NCBI GenBank assembly: GCA_900766865.1
Contig: CAAFXA010000418.1
Coordinates: forward strand, 1 to 8,205
Length of the DNA stretch: 8,205 bases
Direction of reading: 5' to 3'
Source of the DNA: an uncultured Akkermansia sp.
GTDB taxonomy: Bacteria > Verrucomicrobiota > Verrucomicrobiia > Verrucomicrobiales > Akkermansiaceae
Shown here: piece after piece, positions 1 to 6,494 of the stretch
Position numbering within the stretch: position 1 is the first letter of the stretch
How the letters are laid out: each line of letters starts with the position of its first letter
Position numbers and translations under genes: made by a program
Notes under the pieces: generated by a model
What the model was told of the DNA's origin: nothing
The model's input: only the letters and a program-made list of their open reading frames with translations
The model's database searches: none

Positions 1-44
1 ACTTTTCGGTGACTGTTTTTTTTGAGGCAATACGGATGTTGAGC

Positions 45-73
45 TTGACGACTGACGCGACAAATGATAGAGT
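45..73 (+). promoter_or_regulatory. Promoter of the acyl-ACP thioesterase gene, predicted leaderless
   Basis: A -35 box TTGACG (45-50) is separated by exactly 17 bp from a -10 box TAGAGT (68-73). The expected transcription start is about 80-81, which coincides with the ATG at 81. This predicts a leaderless or nearly leaderless mRNA. The -10 matches the consensus at four of six positions. The call rests on motif and spacing only. Confidence 0.55.
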
Positions 74-80
74 TAACTCT

Positions 81-797
81 ATGGAAGACATCAACCTTCA
101 GCACAGCGTCACCAGTTACGAATGCGGAGCAGACCACTTGCTCAAACCGGCCAGCTTTATGCACTTCTGCCAGGAAGTTGCAGAGACTCATGCCTCCGGC
201 AATAATCTGGGCTACGAGTGGAGCATCAGCAACGGCATGATCTGGGTGGAGGTCCAGGGCGATTTCGAGTTTGTGCGCCGCCCGTCATGGAAAGAACTTA
301 TCACCCTTCGTTCCAATACCGGCAAAGCCAGCCCCCTGCAGGCACGCCGTTTTGTGGAGATGAGCGACAAGGATGGCAATGTCATCGCCCGCGCAGACCT
401 TATGTGGGTGCTCATCGATGTAAACAGTCGCCGCCCCATCCCCCTGAAACGTGCCATGGCACAAATGCCGGATGAGTGCCCGGCCCTCATTTCCACCCCG
501 ATGGATGTGGCAAAAGAATACGAACGCACTGAAACAGTGGAAATGATAGCCCCACGCCGGGATGTGGACTTCAATGGACACATCAACAATGGTTCCTACC
601 TCATCTGGGCTCTGGAAACACTGCCGGAAGGGATGGAACCTGGCCCGGCACCCCGGCGCTTCCGCATCAATTTCAAGCGCGAGACCTTTGCAGGTGCAGC
701 CATCAGCATCGAGCACCGCGTTGCAGGCAAACAGACTCAGCACAGCATCATCAGCGAGGGAGAGCTGCGTGCAGAAATTGTGATTGATTGGGAATAA
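81..797 (+). CDS. Acyl-ACP thioesterase family protein
   Basis: This is a predicted 238-residue thioesterase of the acyl-ACP thioesterase (FatA/FatB-like, double hotdog) family. Such enzymes hydrolyse acyl-ACP to free fatty acid and ACP in the cytoplasm. The first hotdog repeat has the helix segment HFCQEVAETHASGNNLGY (residues 28-45), then NGMIWV (51-56) and the strand region RPSWKELITLRS (67-78). The second repeat carries the signature DVDFNGHINN (161-170), equivalent to the catalytic Asn/His motif NxHxNN of plant and bacterial members. Length is normal for the bacterial family. The reading frame extends upstream to an ATG at 9, but the ATG at 81 is preferred because homology-like sequence begins there and the promoter at 45-73 would exclude the earlier start. 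No Shine-Dalgarno is present. The gene converges on rlmN and ends at a shared terminator. Chain-length preference cannot be read from sequence. Confidence 0.88.
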   Translation: MEDINLQHSVTSYECGADHLLKPASFMHFCQEVAETHASGNNLGYEWSISNGMIWVEVQGDFEFVRRPSWKELITLRSNTGKASPLQARRFVEMSDKDGNVIARADLMWVLIDVNSRRPIPLKRAMAQMPDECPALISTPMDVAKEYERTETVEMIAPRRDVDFNGHINNGSYLIWALETLPEGMEPGPAPRRFRINFKRETFAGAAISIEHRVAGKQTQHSIISEGELRAEIVIDWE

Positions 798-815
798 ATA
801 CTCCGTACCAGTCTC

Positions 816-852
816 AAAAAAAAGCGGGTTGCAAAACCCGCTTTCTTTTTTT
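816..852. terminator. Bidirectional rho-independent terminator between thioesterase gene and rlmN
   Basis: A perfect 10-bp inverted repeat AAAGCGGGTT (821-830) / AACCCGCTTT (835-844) encloses the four-base loop GCAA. It is flanked by an A-run (816-823) and a T-run (846-852). It can therefore terminate transcripts from both convergent genes. The distal T-run overlaps the rlmN stop codon (851-853). Confidence 0.93.
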
Positions 853-1930
853 ACAGTTGTTCCGCCTCCGTCTTTCTCCGGAGACGCAACTGGCCACAAG
901 CAGCATTGATATCATGCCCTTTCTCGTAGCGCATCGTTACGGGAATGCCGGCGGCGATGAGCGCCTTGCAGAAGGCGCGGCAATGCTGCTCCGAAGGGCG
1001 AACCCAGGGCAGCCCCTCTACAGTGTTGTACGGAATAAGGTTCACCTTGGCATTGAGGCGCTTGCAAATGCGGGCCAACTTGGCAGCCTCGGGCAGCATG
1101 GCATTAACGCCCTCAATGAGGATGTACTCAAAGGTAATCTTGTGTTTACTGGTGCGCGTCCATTCTTCCAGAGCCGGCAGAAGCTGCCCGAGCGGCCACT
1201 TGCGGTTCACCGGCATCACCTGAGAACGCACCTCATCACTGGCACCATGCAGAGAAACAGCCAGACGCAGGGGCTTGCCAAACTCTGCAAGACGGCGCAG
1301 CCCCGGCACGTTGCCGGAAGTGGAGATAGTGATGTGGCGTGCACCGATATTCAGTGCATGCGGGTCCATTATCTGCGTGAGCGCCACCAACAAGTTGTCC
1401 ATATTGGCCAGCGGCTCCCCCATCCCCATGAACACCAGGTTGTCCACCCGCGTACCACTGATTTCCTCTGCCGCCAGAATCTGCCCCAGAATCTCGGAGG
1501 CCGTCAGATTGCGCGTGAGCCCCAGCAAACCACTGGCACAGAACTTGCAGCCAAAGGCACAACCAACCTGGGAAGAAACGCAAAGGGTAATGCGGTCGCT
1601 GTGGGCACCGCCCTGCCCCACGGCTGCGGGAATGATGACAGACTCCACCAGATGGCCATCCATCATGCGGGAAAGAAACTTGCGCGTACCGCCGGTAGAG
1701 CTCTGGCTCACCTCCTTCACCGTAAGGGGACGAAGGCAGTAGCTCTCTGCCAGCTGAGCCCGGAGTGCGGGAGGCAGGTTGCTCATCTGCTCAAACGAGA
1801 CAGCGCGGTGCTTCCACACCCACTCCTGCAGCTGGGCGGCACGGAAAGGCTTCTGCCCCAACCCGGCCATGAGTTGCACCAGGGCCTCGCGCGTGTATTC
1901 AAGCAGACAGGGCTTCTCCATATCAGACAT
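851..1930 (-). CDS. rlmN: Dual-specificity RNA methyltransferase RlmN (23S rRNA A2503 / tRNA A37, C2-methyl)
   Basis: This is a 359-residue radical-SAM enzyme that methylates C2 of A2503 in 23S rRNA and A37 of some tRNAs. The N-terminal domain (about 10-95) contains KPFRAAQLQEWVW (27-39). The radical-SAM cluster motif CAFGCKFC (Cys124, Cys128, Cys131) binds the [4Fe-4S] centre. GMGEPLAN (169-176) is the SAM-binding GEP motif. Cys117 (TLCVSSQ) and Cys345 (NAACGQL) match the two mechanistic cysteines of the family (E. coli Cys118 and Cys355), so the enzyme appears intact. Length is typical. Translation starts at ATG 1930, whose first base is the last base of the ftsY stop (TAATG), implying coupling. 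A second ATG nine bases in (codon 4) is possible. It is the last gene of the ribH-nusB-ftsY-rlmN operon. Confidence 0.97.
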   Translation of the reverse strand: MSDMEKPCLLEYTREALVQLMAGLGQKPFRAAQLQEWVWKHRAVSFEQMSNLPPALRAQLAESYCLRPLTVKEVSQSSTGGTRKFLSRMMDGHLVESVIIPAAVGQGGAHSDRITLCVSSQVGCAFGCKFCASGLLGLTRNLTASEILGQILAAEEISGTRVDNLVFMGMGEPLANMDNLLVALTQIMDPHALNIGARHITISTSGNVPGLRRLAEFGKPLRLAVSLHGASDEVRSQVMPVNRKWPLGQLLPALEEWTRTSKHKITFEYILIEGVNAMLPEAAKLARICKRLNAKVNLIPYNTVEGLPWVRPSEQHCRAFCKALIAAGIPVTMRYEKGHDINAACGQLRLRRKTEAEQL

Positions 1931-2778
1931 TACATGAGTTTGTCCACATACTCAGCCACATTGAAGGGCAGCAAATCGTTTTTGCCCTCGCCCACCCCGA
2001 GCATGATGGGGGAAATCCCCAGCTCATCGCGAATGGCTACAGCCACGCCGCCCTTGCCAGAGCCATCCATCTTAGTCACCACTACAGCGTCCAGCGGAGT
2101 GGCCTTGTGGAACTCGCGAGCCTGCATGAGGGCATTACCACCGGTTGTGGCATCCACCACCAGGTAGCAGGCGTGGGGGGCTGCGGCATCCTGCTTGCCG
2201 ATGGAACGACGAATCTTGGAAAGCTCCTCCATGAGGTTGTGGCGGGTATGCAGGCGGCCGGCGGTGTCGCAGATGAGGTACTCTACACCATCTTGCAGAG
2301 CCTTGGAGTGAGCCTCATAGCAGACGGAAGCCGGGTCCTGATTGGGATTTCCCTTGTAAAGCGGTACCTGCAGACGGTCGGCCCAGCTCTGCAGCTGTTC
2401 CACGGCAGCAGCACGGAACGTATCAGCCGCAGCCAAAAGCACCTTGCGCCCCTGCTGCTGCAGACGATAAGCCAGCTTGGCGCTGGTGGTAGTCTTGCCG
2501 GCTCCATTCACCCCCACCATCATAATGACGCAGGGTTTGCCATCCACTGGCTCCGGCAATACGGGCAATGGTGCGGGGAAAGCAGAACGAAGCTGAGCCT
2601 TAATAAAATCCGCAATATCGCAGGCATCCTGCTCGTCGCGGTCGCGCAACTCCTCCACCATGGGAATAACACGTTTGGCTCCGATGTCGGCCGAAATGAG
2701 GTCCGCCTCCAGCTCATCCCAGTCAATCTGAGGCTCGCCAAGAAACTTATCTACAAGTCGAGTGAAGAAATTCGCCAT
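1930..2778 (-). CDS. ftsY: Signal recognition particle receptor FtsY
   Basis: This is the 282-residue GTPase receptor of the signal recognition particle. It docks SRP-ribosome complexes at the cytoplasmic membrane for co-translational insertion. A short N domain (about 1-75) starts with an amphipathic MANFFTRLVDKFLG, a likely membrane-contact helix. The NG GTPase motifs are complete: G1 GVNGAGKTT (89-97), DTFRAAAVEQL (119-129), DTAGR (171-175), TKMDGSGKGG (235-244) and GVGEGKNDLLPF (261-272). The acidic A domain of E. coli FtsY is absent, as in many bacteria. The Ffh partner is excluded because there is no M domain. It begins 14 nt after the nusB stop and ends in a TAATG overlap with rlmN. 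No Shine-Dalgarno precedes the ATG. Confidence 0.97.
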   Translation of the reverse strand: MANFFTRLVDKFLGEPQIDWDELEADLISADIGAKRVIPMVEELRDRDEQDACDIADFIKAQLRSAFPAPLPVLPEPVDGKPCVIMMVGVNGAGKTTTSAKLAYRLQQQGRKVLLAAADTFRAAAVEQLQSWADRLQVPLYKGNPNQDPASVCYEAHSKALQDGVEYLICDTAGRLHTRHNLMEELSKIRRSIGKQDAAAPHACYLVVDATTGGNALMQAREFHKATPLDAVVVTKMDGSGKGGVAVAIRDELGISPIMLGVGEGKNDLLPFNVAEYVDKLM

Positions 2779-2792
2779 GTGAAAACGTGAGG

Positions 2793-3671
2793 TCAGGCTT
2801 TAGCAGCAGCGGAAATAATACCATGAATGAAGGGAGCACTCTTGCCGCCGGAATATGCGTCCGCCAGAGCATTGGCCTCCGACACAACGATGGGCGTATC
2901 GAGTTTGTTGTACTCCAGCTCATAAAGCGCAATGTAAAGAATGCACTTGTCCACCACATCCAGGCGGGCCATGGAATAGTTCTGCAACAGAGAAGCAAGG
3001 CGTTCCTCCAGCTGAACTTTCTTATCCAGCACGTTACGAGCAAAAGCTTCAGCAGCGGGACGCAACTCCTGCAGAGCCTGAGCACAGCGTACCAGGCCGG
3101 TAAACTCCTGATTGCCCTCCAGCAGAAGCGGTGTACTCAGCGCAGCCACGGCTGTCATCAACTTACCGCGACGCTGCACGGCACTCTTTACAGCATCAAG
3201 CACAGGGCGATAGGCCGGATAATCCGGCAACACAGGCAGCAAATCACGCCCAAGCCCATCTACAGCGATGGCGAGATTGATGACGTCCCGGCAGCACAGC
3301 TCCAGCTGGTCTGTGGTGTCCTGGCGCTTGTCCTTAGCACAGTAGCGCATAGCACCCAGTGCGGCATCAAACTCTGCAGAGCGCTTCTGCACACGCTCCA
3401 GATCGTCCACCAATGCAGAGGCGGTCATGTCTCCCTTCAAAGCTTCCAGAGCCGAAACGATGCGAGTATCCAGCAGGCGGGCAGAGTCTGCCGAAGCGCG
3501 AGCCACATGGGCAATGGCTTTGGCAAGAGCCTGGCGGTAATGGTCGGTCTCCTTCTCCTGAGAGATTCTCCAGAAAAGGTTAAGGTCGAAGTTCTGCAGT
3601 TCGCCGCCATTTTCTTCTACGGCGTAAATGAGGCTGAGGGCAGCCTGGCGCACTTTGCTCTTATTAATCAT
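2793..3671 (-). CDS. nusB: Transcription antitermination factor NusB, unusually long form
   Basis: This is a 292-residue NusB-family protein. NusB with NusE/S10 binds boxA RNA and promotes processive rRNA transcription. The C-terminal part is clearly NusB: LEERLASLL (221-229), ARLDVVDKCILYIALYELEY (235-254), then IVVSEANALADAYSG (261-275) and FIHGIISAA (281-289), matching the FVNGVLD helix of the family. The first helix, KVRQAALSLIYAVEE (6-20), also resembles the usual NusB N-terminus. Typical NusB is about 140-160 residues, so roughly 130-150 extra residues lie between these parts. They may be an insertion or a degenerate second NusB-like repeat. The ATG at 3671 is chosen because homology begins there; the in-frame extension to 3710 would overlap ribH. 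It lies 19 nt after the ribH stop. The upstream sequence is pyrimidine-rich with no Shine-Dalgarno. Confidence 0.88.
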   Translation of the reverse strand: MINKSKVRQAALSLIYAVEENGGELQNFDLNLFWRISQEKETDHYRQALAKAIAHVARASADSARLLDTRIVSALEALKGDMTASALVDDLERVQKRSAEFDAALGAMRYCAKDKRQDTTDQLELCCRDVINLAIAVDGLGRDLLPVLPDYPAYRPVLDAVKSAVQRRGKLMTAVAALSTPLLLEGNQEFTGLVRCAQALQELRPAAEAFARNVLDKKVQLEERLASLLQNYSMARLDVVDKCILYIALYELEYNKLDTPIVVSEANALADAYSGGKSAPFIHGIISAAAKA

Positions 3672-3690
3672 AACAAAAAGGAATAAAAGA

Positions 3691-4233
3691 TTAACGCATA
3701 ATGGAACCACTCATATCCACACCAGACTTGCGGCGGGTCTCGCTGTGCAGGCCATCTTGCTCTTCCAGCATATTCAGCATAGCCACAGCAGCACGGGCGG
3801 CCTCGCGGCCACGATTGAGCGCGGACGCAATGCATCGGGCAAAAGCCTGCTGCTCATCATTGAGCAACAACACCTCGTGCACCACCGGAGTAAGCGTGTC
3901 GCAGGAAATGGAAAGCAGCTGATTTGTGATGGCCGTACCAATGAGATCCGCATGAGCGGTGCTGCCTCGCAGAATAACCCCCAGGGCAATCACCACATCC
4001 GGCTGAGCATTCCGCCCGGGACGTACAATCGCACGCTTCACCGTTACGGGCACCTCAAATGCACCCGGAACTCTCACAATCTCTACGGAAATGCGGTCAC
4101 CACTCTCCCTCAACTCAGCCAGACAGTTCTCCAGCAATGCAGAAGTGTACTTTTCATTATAGGTAGAAGCAACAATTGTTACATGCGCTGCGCTGTGCAG
4201 GCTCCGTGTTCTGCTCGGAAGTTCGGTTGACAT
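3691..4233 (-). CDS. ribH: 6,7-dimethyl-8-ribityllumazine synthase (riboflavin pathway)
   Basis: This 180-residue protein is lumazine synthase. It condenses 5-amino-6-ribitylamino-uracil with 3,4-dihydroxy-2-butanone 4-phosphate to 6,7-dimethyl-8-ribityllumazine, the penultimate riboflavin step. It normally assembles as pentamers or 60-mers. Family motifs are in order: STYN (23-26), VPGAFEVP (55-62), ALGVILRGSTAHAD (84-97, with the catalytic-type His94), and EQQAFAR (127-133, with the phosphate-binding-type Arg133). The usual GVLT before this last motif is replaced by HEVLLL. The C-terminal tail (about 158-180) is longer and more polar than usual. It is the first gene of the operon with nusB, ftsY and rlmN; ribH next to nusB is a widespread bacterial arrangement. 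No other riboflavin genes lie nearby. No FMN riboswitch fits in the roughly 32-nt predicted leader. Confidence 0.94.
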   Translation of the reverse strand: MSTELPSRTRSLHSAAHVTIVASTYNEKYTSALLENCLAELRESGDRISVEIVRVPGAFEVPVTVKRAIVRPGRNAQPDVVIALGVILRGSTAHADLIGTAITNQLLSISCDTLTPVVHEVLLLNDEQQAFARCIASALNRGREAARAAVAMLNMLEEQDGLHSETRRKSGVDMSGSIMR

Positions 4234-4271
4234 GGCAATATACGTGGTTCGGCGTCTGTGTCCGTGCCCCG

Positions 4272-4300
4272 ACCATAGCAGCAGCCTCCCCTTAAGTCAA
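4272..4300 (-). promoter_or_regulatory. Promoter of the ribH-nusB-ftsY-rlmN operon
   Basis: On the minus strand, TTGACT (4300-4295) is followed after 17 bp by TATGGT (4277-4272). The predicted transcription start is near 4265, which gives a leader of about 32 nt before the ribH ATG at 4233. The -35 matches the consensus at five of six positions and the -10 at four of six. It lies just downstream of the permease terminator, consistent with a new transcription unit. Confidence 0.7.
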
Positions 4301-4310
4301 GAAAAAATGC

Positions 4311-4347
4311 AAAAAAAGCCCGGCGACTTTTCCCGCCGGGCTTTTTT
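4311..4347 (-). terminator. Rho-independent terminator of the GadC-like permease gene
   Basis: A perfect 8-bp inverted repeat GCCCGGCG (4318-4325) / CGCCGGGC (4334-4341) has an 8-nt loop. It is flanked by seven A (4311-4317) and six T (4342-4347). On the minus strand it follows the permease stop by about 14 nt and reads as stem plus T-run. It is symmetrical, so it could also stop antisense plus-strand transcription. Confidence 0.93.
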
Positions 4348-4360
4348 GCGATGAAGCATC

Positions 4361-5857
4361 TCAGTTCCGGTTCTGTTTTTCCCAGCCGAAGGGTTCAAAT
4401 TCGGAACGGGCCACAGAGTCTGCCCAGGAGGGTCTCCGAAGAGCATACACCAGGAGCGGAATTCCGGCAAAAATCATCACACCAACCACCAGAATACCCA
4501 CATAGACAGCCGGACTGCCTACCGGAATCTGTGAAGGAGGAATGAAACTGAACACCAGCGCCAGCACGCTGCTCAACAGCCCCAGACCTGCCACTACCCA
4601 CATGCCTAAGTTACCACCCGGCACCCGGAACGAGCGGGGCGTATCCGGCTCGCGATAGCGCAGGTAAATAGCAGCGGCAAACATGAGGATATACATAATG
4701 AGGTAAAGAATAACCGTAAGCTGCGAAATAATCTGATAAGCAGTCTGCACACTGGGCAGCACGACAAATAGAATAGACAGCAGCGTAACGATGCACCCCT
4801 GGAGCAGCAGAATACCCACCTGTACCCCGTGACTGTTGGTGCGCTGCAGAGCTCGCGGAAGATACCCTGCCTTACCAACCTGCAGTAACCCCTTGGAAGG
4901 ACCGCCCACCCAGGCTACCACCTGAGCCAGCACACCGAATGCCAGAAACAAGGCCAGCACATTCCCCATCCACGGCACCTCGAAGTAGGTAAACAAGCGG
5001 TCAAATGCAACCAGCAGGCTCTGCACCAGATTAATATCCTTCTGCGGGATAATAAATCCAATGGCCAGCGTACCGAATACAAAGATACACACCGTCAACA
5101 GCGCTGCAATAGCAATAGCCTTGGGATAGTCCCGCCCGGGGTCTCGCACATCCTTCACATGCACGGCACTCATCTCCATACCCGCATAGAAGAGGAAGAT
5201 ACTGGCCGCCAGTACGATGTTGCTGAACTTGCTCAGGTCGGGGATAAAATCCCGCGGCTGCATACTGATGTCGATACTGTTCCCCATAGCCCAGTAGACC
5301 ATCCCCATCAGTACCAGCAATGCCGCAGGAACAACCGTCCCCAACAGACCGCCCCACTTCGTAATGACACCACTGGTGCTCATCCCTCGCAGGTTCAGCA
5401 GTGTAGCCAGCCAATAAACAATCAACACGATAACCAGCACATAGTGGCTATTGGCAGCTAATGCTGAATCCCAGCTCTGATTCGGACCGATGAAGGCAAT
5501 ACTCACCGCAGCAAAGGTCAGCACCGTAGGAAACCAGATGGTGGTCTGAATCCATTGCAACCAGATGGCAAGAAAGCCCAGTCGGGTGCCGAAAGCCTCG
5601 CCCACCCAACGAAACACACCACCCTTCTGGGGCCAGCCGGTAGTCAGTTCCGCAGCCACCAGCGATACCGGCACCAGGAAAAACACGGCGGCAAAGAGAT
5701 AATAGAAGGCCGAGCTTAGGCCATAGGTACTCTCGGCCGGCAGGCCTCGCAGACTCACAATAGCGGCCACATTTATCATGGCCAGAGCAAATACGCCCAG
5801 CGTCGCGGAAGATACAACGCGACGGGGCGTTCCGTCAGTATTTGTAGTTTTGTTCAT
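4361..5857 (-). CDS. APC-superfamily amino-acid antiporter, GadC-like (glutamate/GABA antiporter family)
   Basis: This 498-residue inner-membrane protein has about 12 hydrophobic segments between residues 18 and 473. The sequence resembles the glutamate/GABA antiporter GadC: PQKGGVFRWVGEAFG (76-90, GadC-type GGVFxWV), AGMEMSAVHVKDVRDPGRDYP (225-245, nearly the GadC motif ending NPGRDYP), AWVGGPSKGL (315-324) and SFRVPGG (409-415). The family exchanges an external amino acid for its decarboxylation product, often for acid resistance. Substrate here is unproven, and no decarboxylase gene lies in the window. The tail after the last membrane segment is only about 25 residues and has no histidine, so a GadC-type C-terminal plug seems shortened or absent. 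The ATG at 5857 is chosen because homology begins soon after it; the frame is open further upstream, but that stretch is not protein-like and is antisense to rpsN. No Shine-Dalgarno is present. It is a single-gene unit with its own terminator. Confidence 0.9.
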   Translation of the reverse strand: MNKTTNTDGTPRRVVSSATLGVFALAMINVAAIVSLRGLPAESTYGLSSAFYYLFAAVFFLVPVSLVAAELTTGWPQKGGVFRWVGEAFGTRLGFLAIWLQWIQTTIWFPTVLTFAAVSIAFIGPNQSWDSALAANSHYVLVIVLIVYWLATLLNLRGMSTSGVITKWGGLLGTVVPAALLVLMGMVYWAMGNSIDISMQPRDFIPDLSKFSNIVLAASIFLFYAGMEMSAVHVKDVRDPGRDYPKAIAIAALLTVCIFVFGTLAIGFIIPQKDINLVQSLLVAFDRLFTYFEVPWMGNVLALFLAFGVLAQVVAWVGGPSKGLLQVGKAGYLPRALQRTNSHGVQVGILLLQGCIVTLLSILFVVLPSVQTAYQIISQLTVILYLIMYILMFAAAIYLRYREPDTPRSFRVPGGNLGMWVVAGLGLLSSVLALVFSFIPPSQIPVGSPAVYVGILVVGVMIFAGIPLLVYALRRPSWADSVARSEFEPFGWEKQNRN

Positions 5858-5899
5858 AGTGGGGTGAATGAGTGGGGGTGTTGTGGGGGGTGTAAGGTT

Positions 5900-6021
5900 G
5901 CTGCACCTCTGCAGCAGGCGTGTCGCCTGTTCTTTCGTAATAGAGCGAGCACATCTGATTGAGCGGATGTTGCTCACCGGCCCGGCCTTCCCCGGGGTGA
6001 AACTCACCCCTGTCGGAAGCC
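5900..6021 (-). promoter_or_regulatory. Candidate structured 5' leader RNA of the permease gene (four hairpins)
   Basis: Read on the minus strand, four consecutive stem-loops are possible. Hairpin 1 (6021-5984) has an inner 7-bp stem GGGGTGA/TCACCCC with a 3-nt loop and an outer GGCTTCC/GGAAGGCC stem with one bulge and an internal loop. Hairpin 2 (5975-5947) pairs GAGCAACATC with GATGTGCTC with one bulged base. Hairpin 3 (5929-5915) pairs CAGGCG with CGCCTG around ACA. Hairpin 4 (5915-5900) pairs GCTGCA with TGCAGC around GAGG. Hairpins 3 and 4 abut and share one base. No known riboswitch consensus was recognised. They could instead be DNA operator sites. Confidence 0.4.
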
Positions 6022-6137
6022 TCAATTTCATGTTGCTTTTCCATACCAGAGCATAGACGCTTTGCCGCTCGTAAGTGTTTTGTATCTGTTGGATTTGCAT
6101 TTTCAGAGACAAAAAACGCAAAAATTTCAAATTCTGC

Positions 6138-6165
6138 TTGACAAAATTAATTACTAGTGTAAAAT
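6138..6165 (+). promoter_or_regulatory. Promoter of rpsN
   Basis: A consensus -35 TTGACA (6138-6143) is followed after 16 bp by -10 TAAAAT (6160-6165). The expected start is near 6172, about 10 nt before the ATG at 6182, so the leader is too short for a normal Shine-Dalgarno arrangement. A-tracts at about 6111-6124 just upstream resemble an UP element, as expected for a strong ribosomal-protein promoter. Confidence 0.8.
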
Positions 6166-6181
6166 CCGCCCCCACAAAGTT

Positions 6182-6451
6182 ATGGCTAAGAAAAGCTGGA
6201 TCGAAAGAAACAAGAAGAAGGCAGCTGTCGCGGCTCGCTATGCAGACCTCCGCGCCAAGCTGAAGGCTGAGGGCGATTACATCGGTCTGACGATGCTCCC
6301 CCGTAATGCTTCCCCCGTTCGCCTGGTGAACCGCTGCGAGCTCACCGGTCGTCGCCACGCATTCCTGCGTCGCTTCCACCTCTCCCGTATCGCTTTCCGC
6401 GAACTTGCCAACGCCGGCATGATTCCCGGTGTTACCAAGTCCAGCTGGTAA
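6182..6451 (+). CDS. rpsN: 30S ribosomal protein uS14 (S14), zinc-independent long form
   Basis: This is an 89-residue small-subunit ribosomal protein of the 30S head. It is recognised by the basic N-terminus [13 protein letters not shown], the centre [21 protein letters not shown] (residues 39-59) and the C-terminus [11 protein letters not shown]. It has one cysteine (Cys52) and no paired CxxC motifs, so it belongs to the long, zinc-free class rather than the 61-residue zinc-binding class. It stands alone instead of lying between rplE and rpsH in an spc operon, at least within this window. It is transcribed divergently from the permease from a strong promoter. The predicted leader is only about 10 nt, with no Shine-Dalgarno. 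Confidence 0.97.
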   Translation: MAKKSWIERNKKKAAVAARYADLRAKLKAEGDYIGLTMLPRNASPVRLVNRCELTGRRHAFLRRFHLSRIAFRELANAGMIPGVTKSSW

Positions 6452-6465
6452 GCCACGGTTTGAAC

Positions 6466-6494
6466 TTGACAATCTTTTAAGCGCGGGCTATTCT
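6466..6494 (+). promoter_or_regulatory. Promoter of the FmdB-type zinc-ribbon gene
   Basis: A perfect -35 TTGACA (6466-6471) is followed after 17 bp by -10 TATTCT (6489-6494). The predicted start is near 6501, about 15 nt before the ATG at 6516. The -10 and start lie inside an 11-bp palindrome (6481-6509), so a bound protein there could block this promoter. Confidence 0.75.

Larger units (their letters stand above)
5858..6181. other. 324-bp divergent intergenic region between permease and rpsN
   Basis: No convincing gene is present. The left two thirds (5900-6021) hold four closely spaced inverted repeats, listed separately. The part next to the permease start (5858-5900) has no C on the plus strand. 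The right part (about 6100-6165) is AT-rich and holds the rpsN promoter, with A-tracts upstream of its -35 box that resemble an UP element. No clear minus-strand promoter for the permease was found, although one must lie in this region unless transcription enters from further upstream. Confidence 0.75.

Noticed and set aside
1..35. Tail of a terminator from an upstream gene (T-run near 15-23)
   Set aside because: Any stem would lie mostly outside the window, so it cannot be supported.
788..2167. 459-codon plus-strand ORF opposite rlmN and ftsY
   Set aside because: It is antisense to two clearly recognisable genes and crosses the bidirectional terminator; its composition reflects the complementary strand.
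2787..3686. 299-codon plus-strand ORF opposite nusB
   Set aside because: Antisense shadow of nusB, with no promoter and no family-like sequence.
4234..4271. FMN riboswitch controlling ribH
   Set aside because: The predicted leader is about 32 nt, far too short, and no FMN-element core sequence is present.
5900..6021. A known riboswitch (FMN, cobalamin, SAM, TPP, lysine, glycine) or a tRNA in the permease leader
   Set aside because: None of their conserved core sequences could be recognised by eye, and no tRNA T-loop pattern is present.
5835..6044. 69-codon minus-strand ORF overlapping the permease start in another frame, possible leader peptide
   Set aside because: No ribosome-binding signal, odd composition rich in His, Pro and Tyr, and it covers the hairpin region; it is more simply explained by the lack of stops in GC-rich sequence.
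5858..6472. Open minus-strand frame extending the permease by 205 codons upstream
   Set aside because: It runs antisense through rpsN and the rpsN promoter, its translation is not protein-family-like, and permease homology starts soon after the ATG at 5857.
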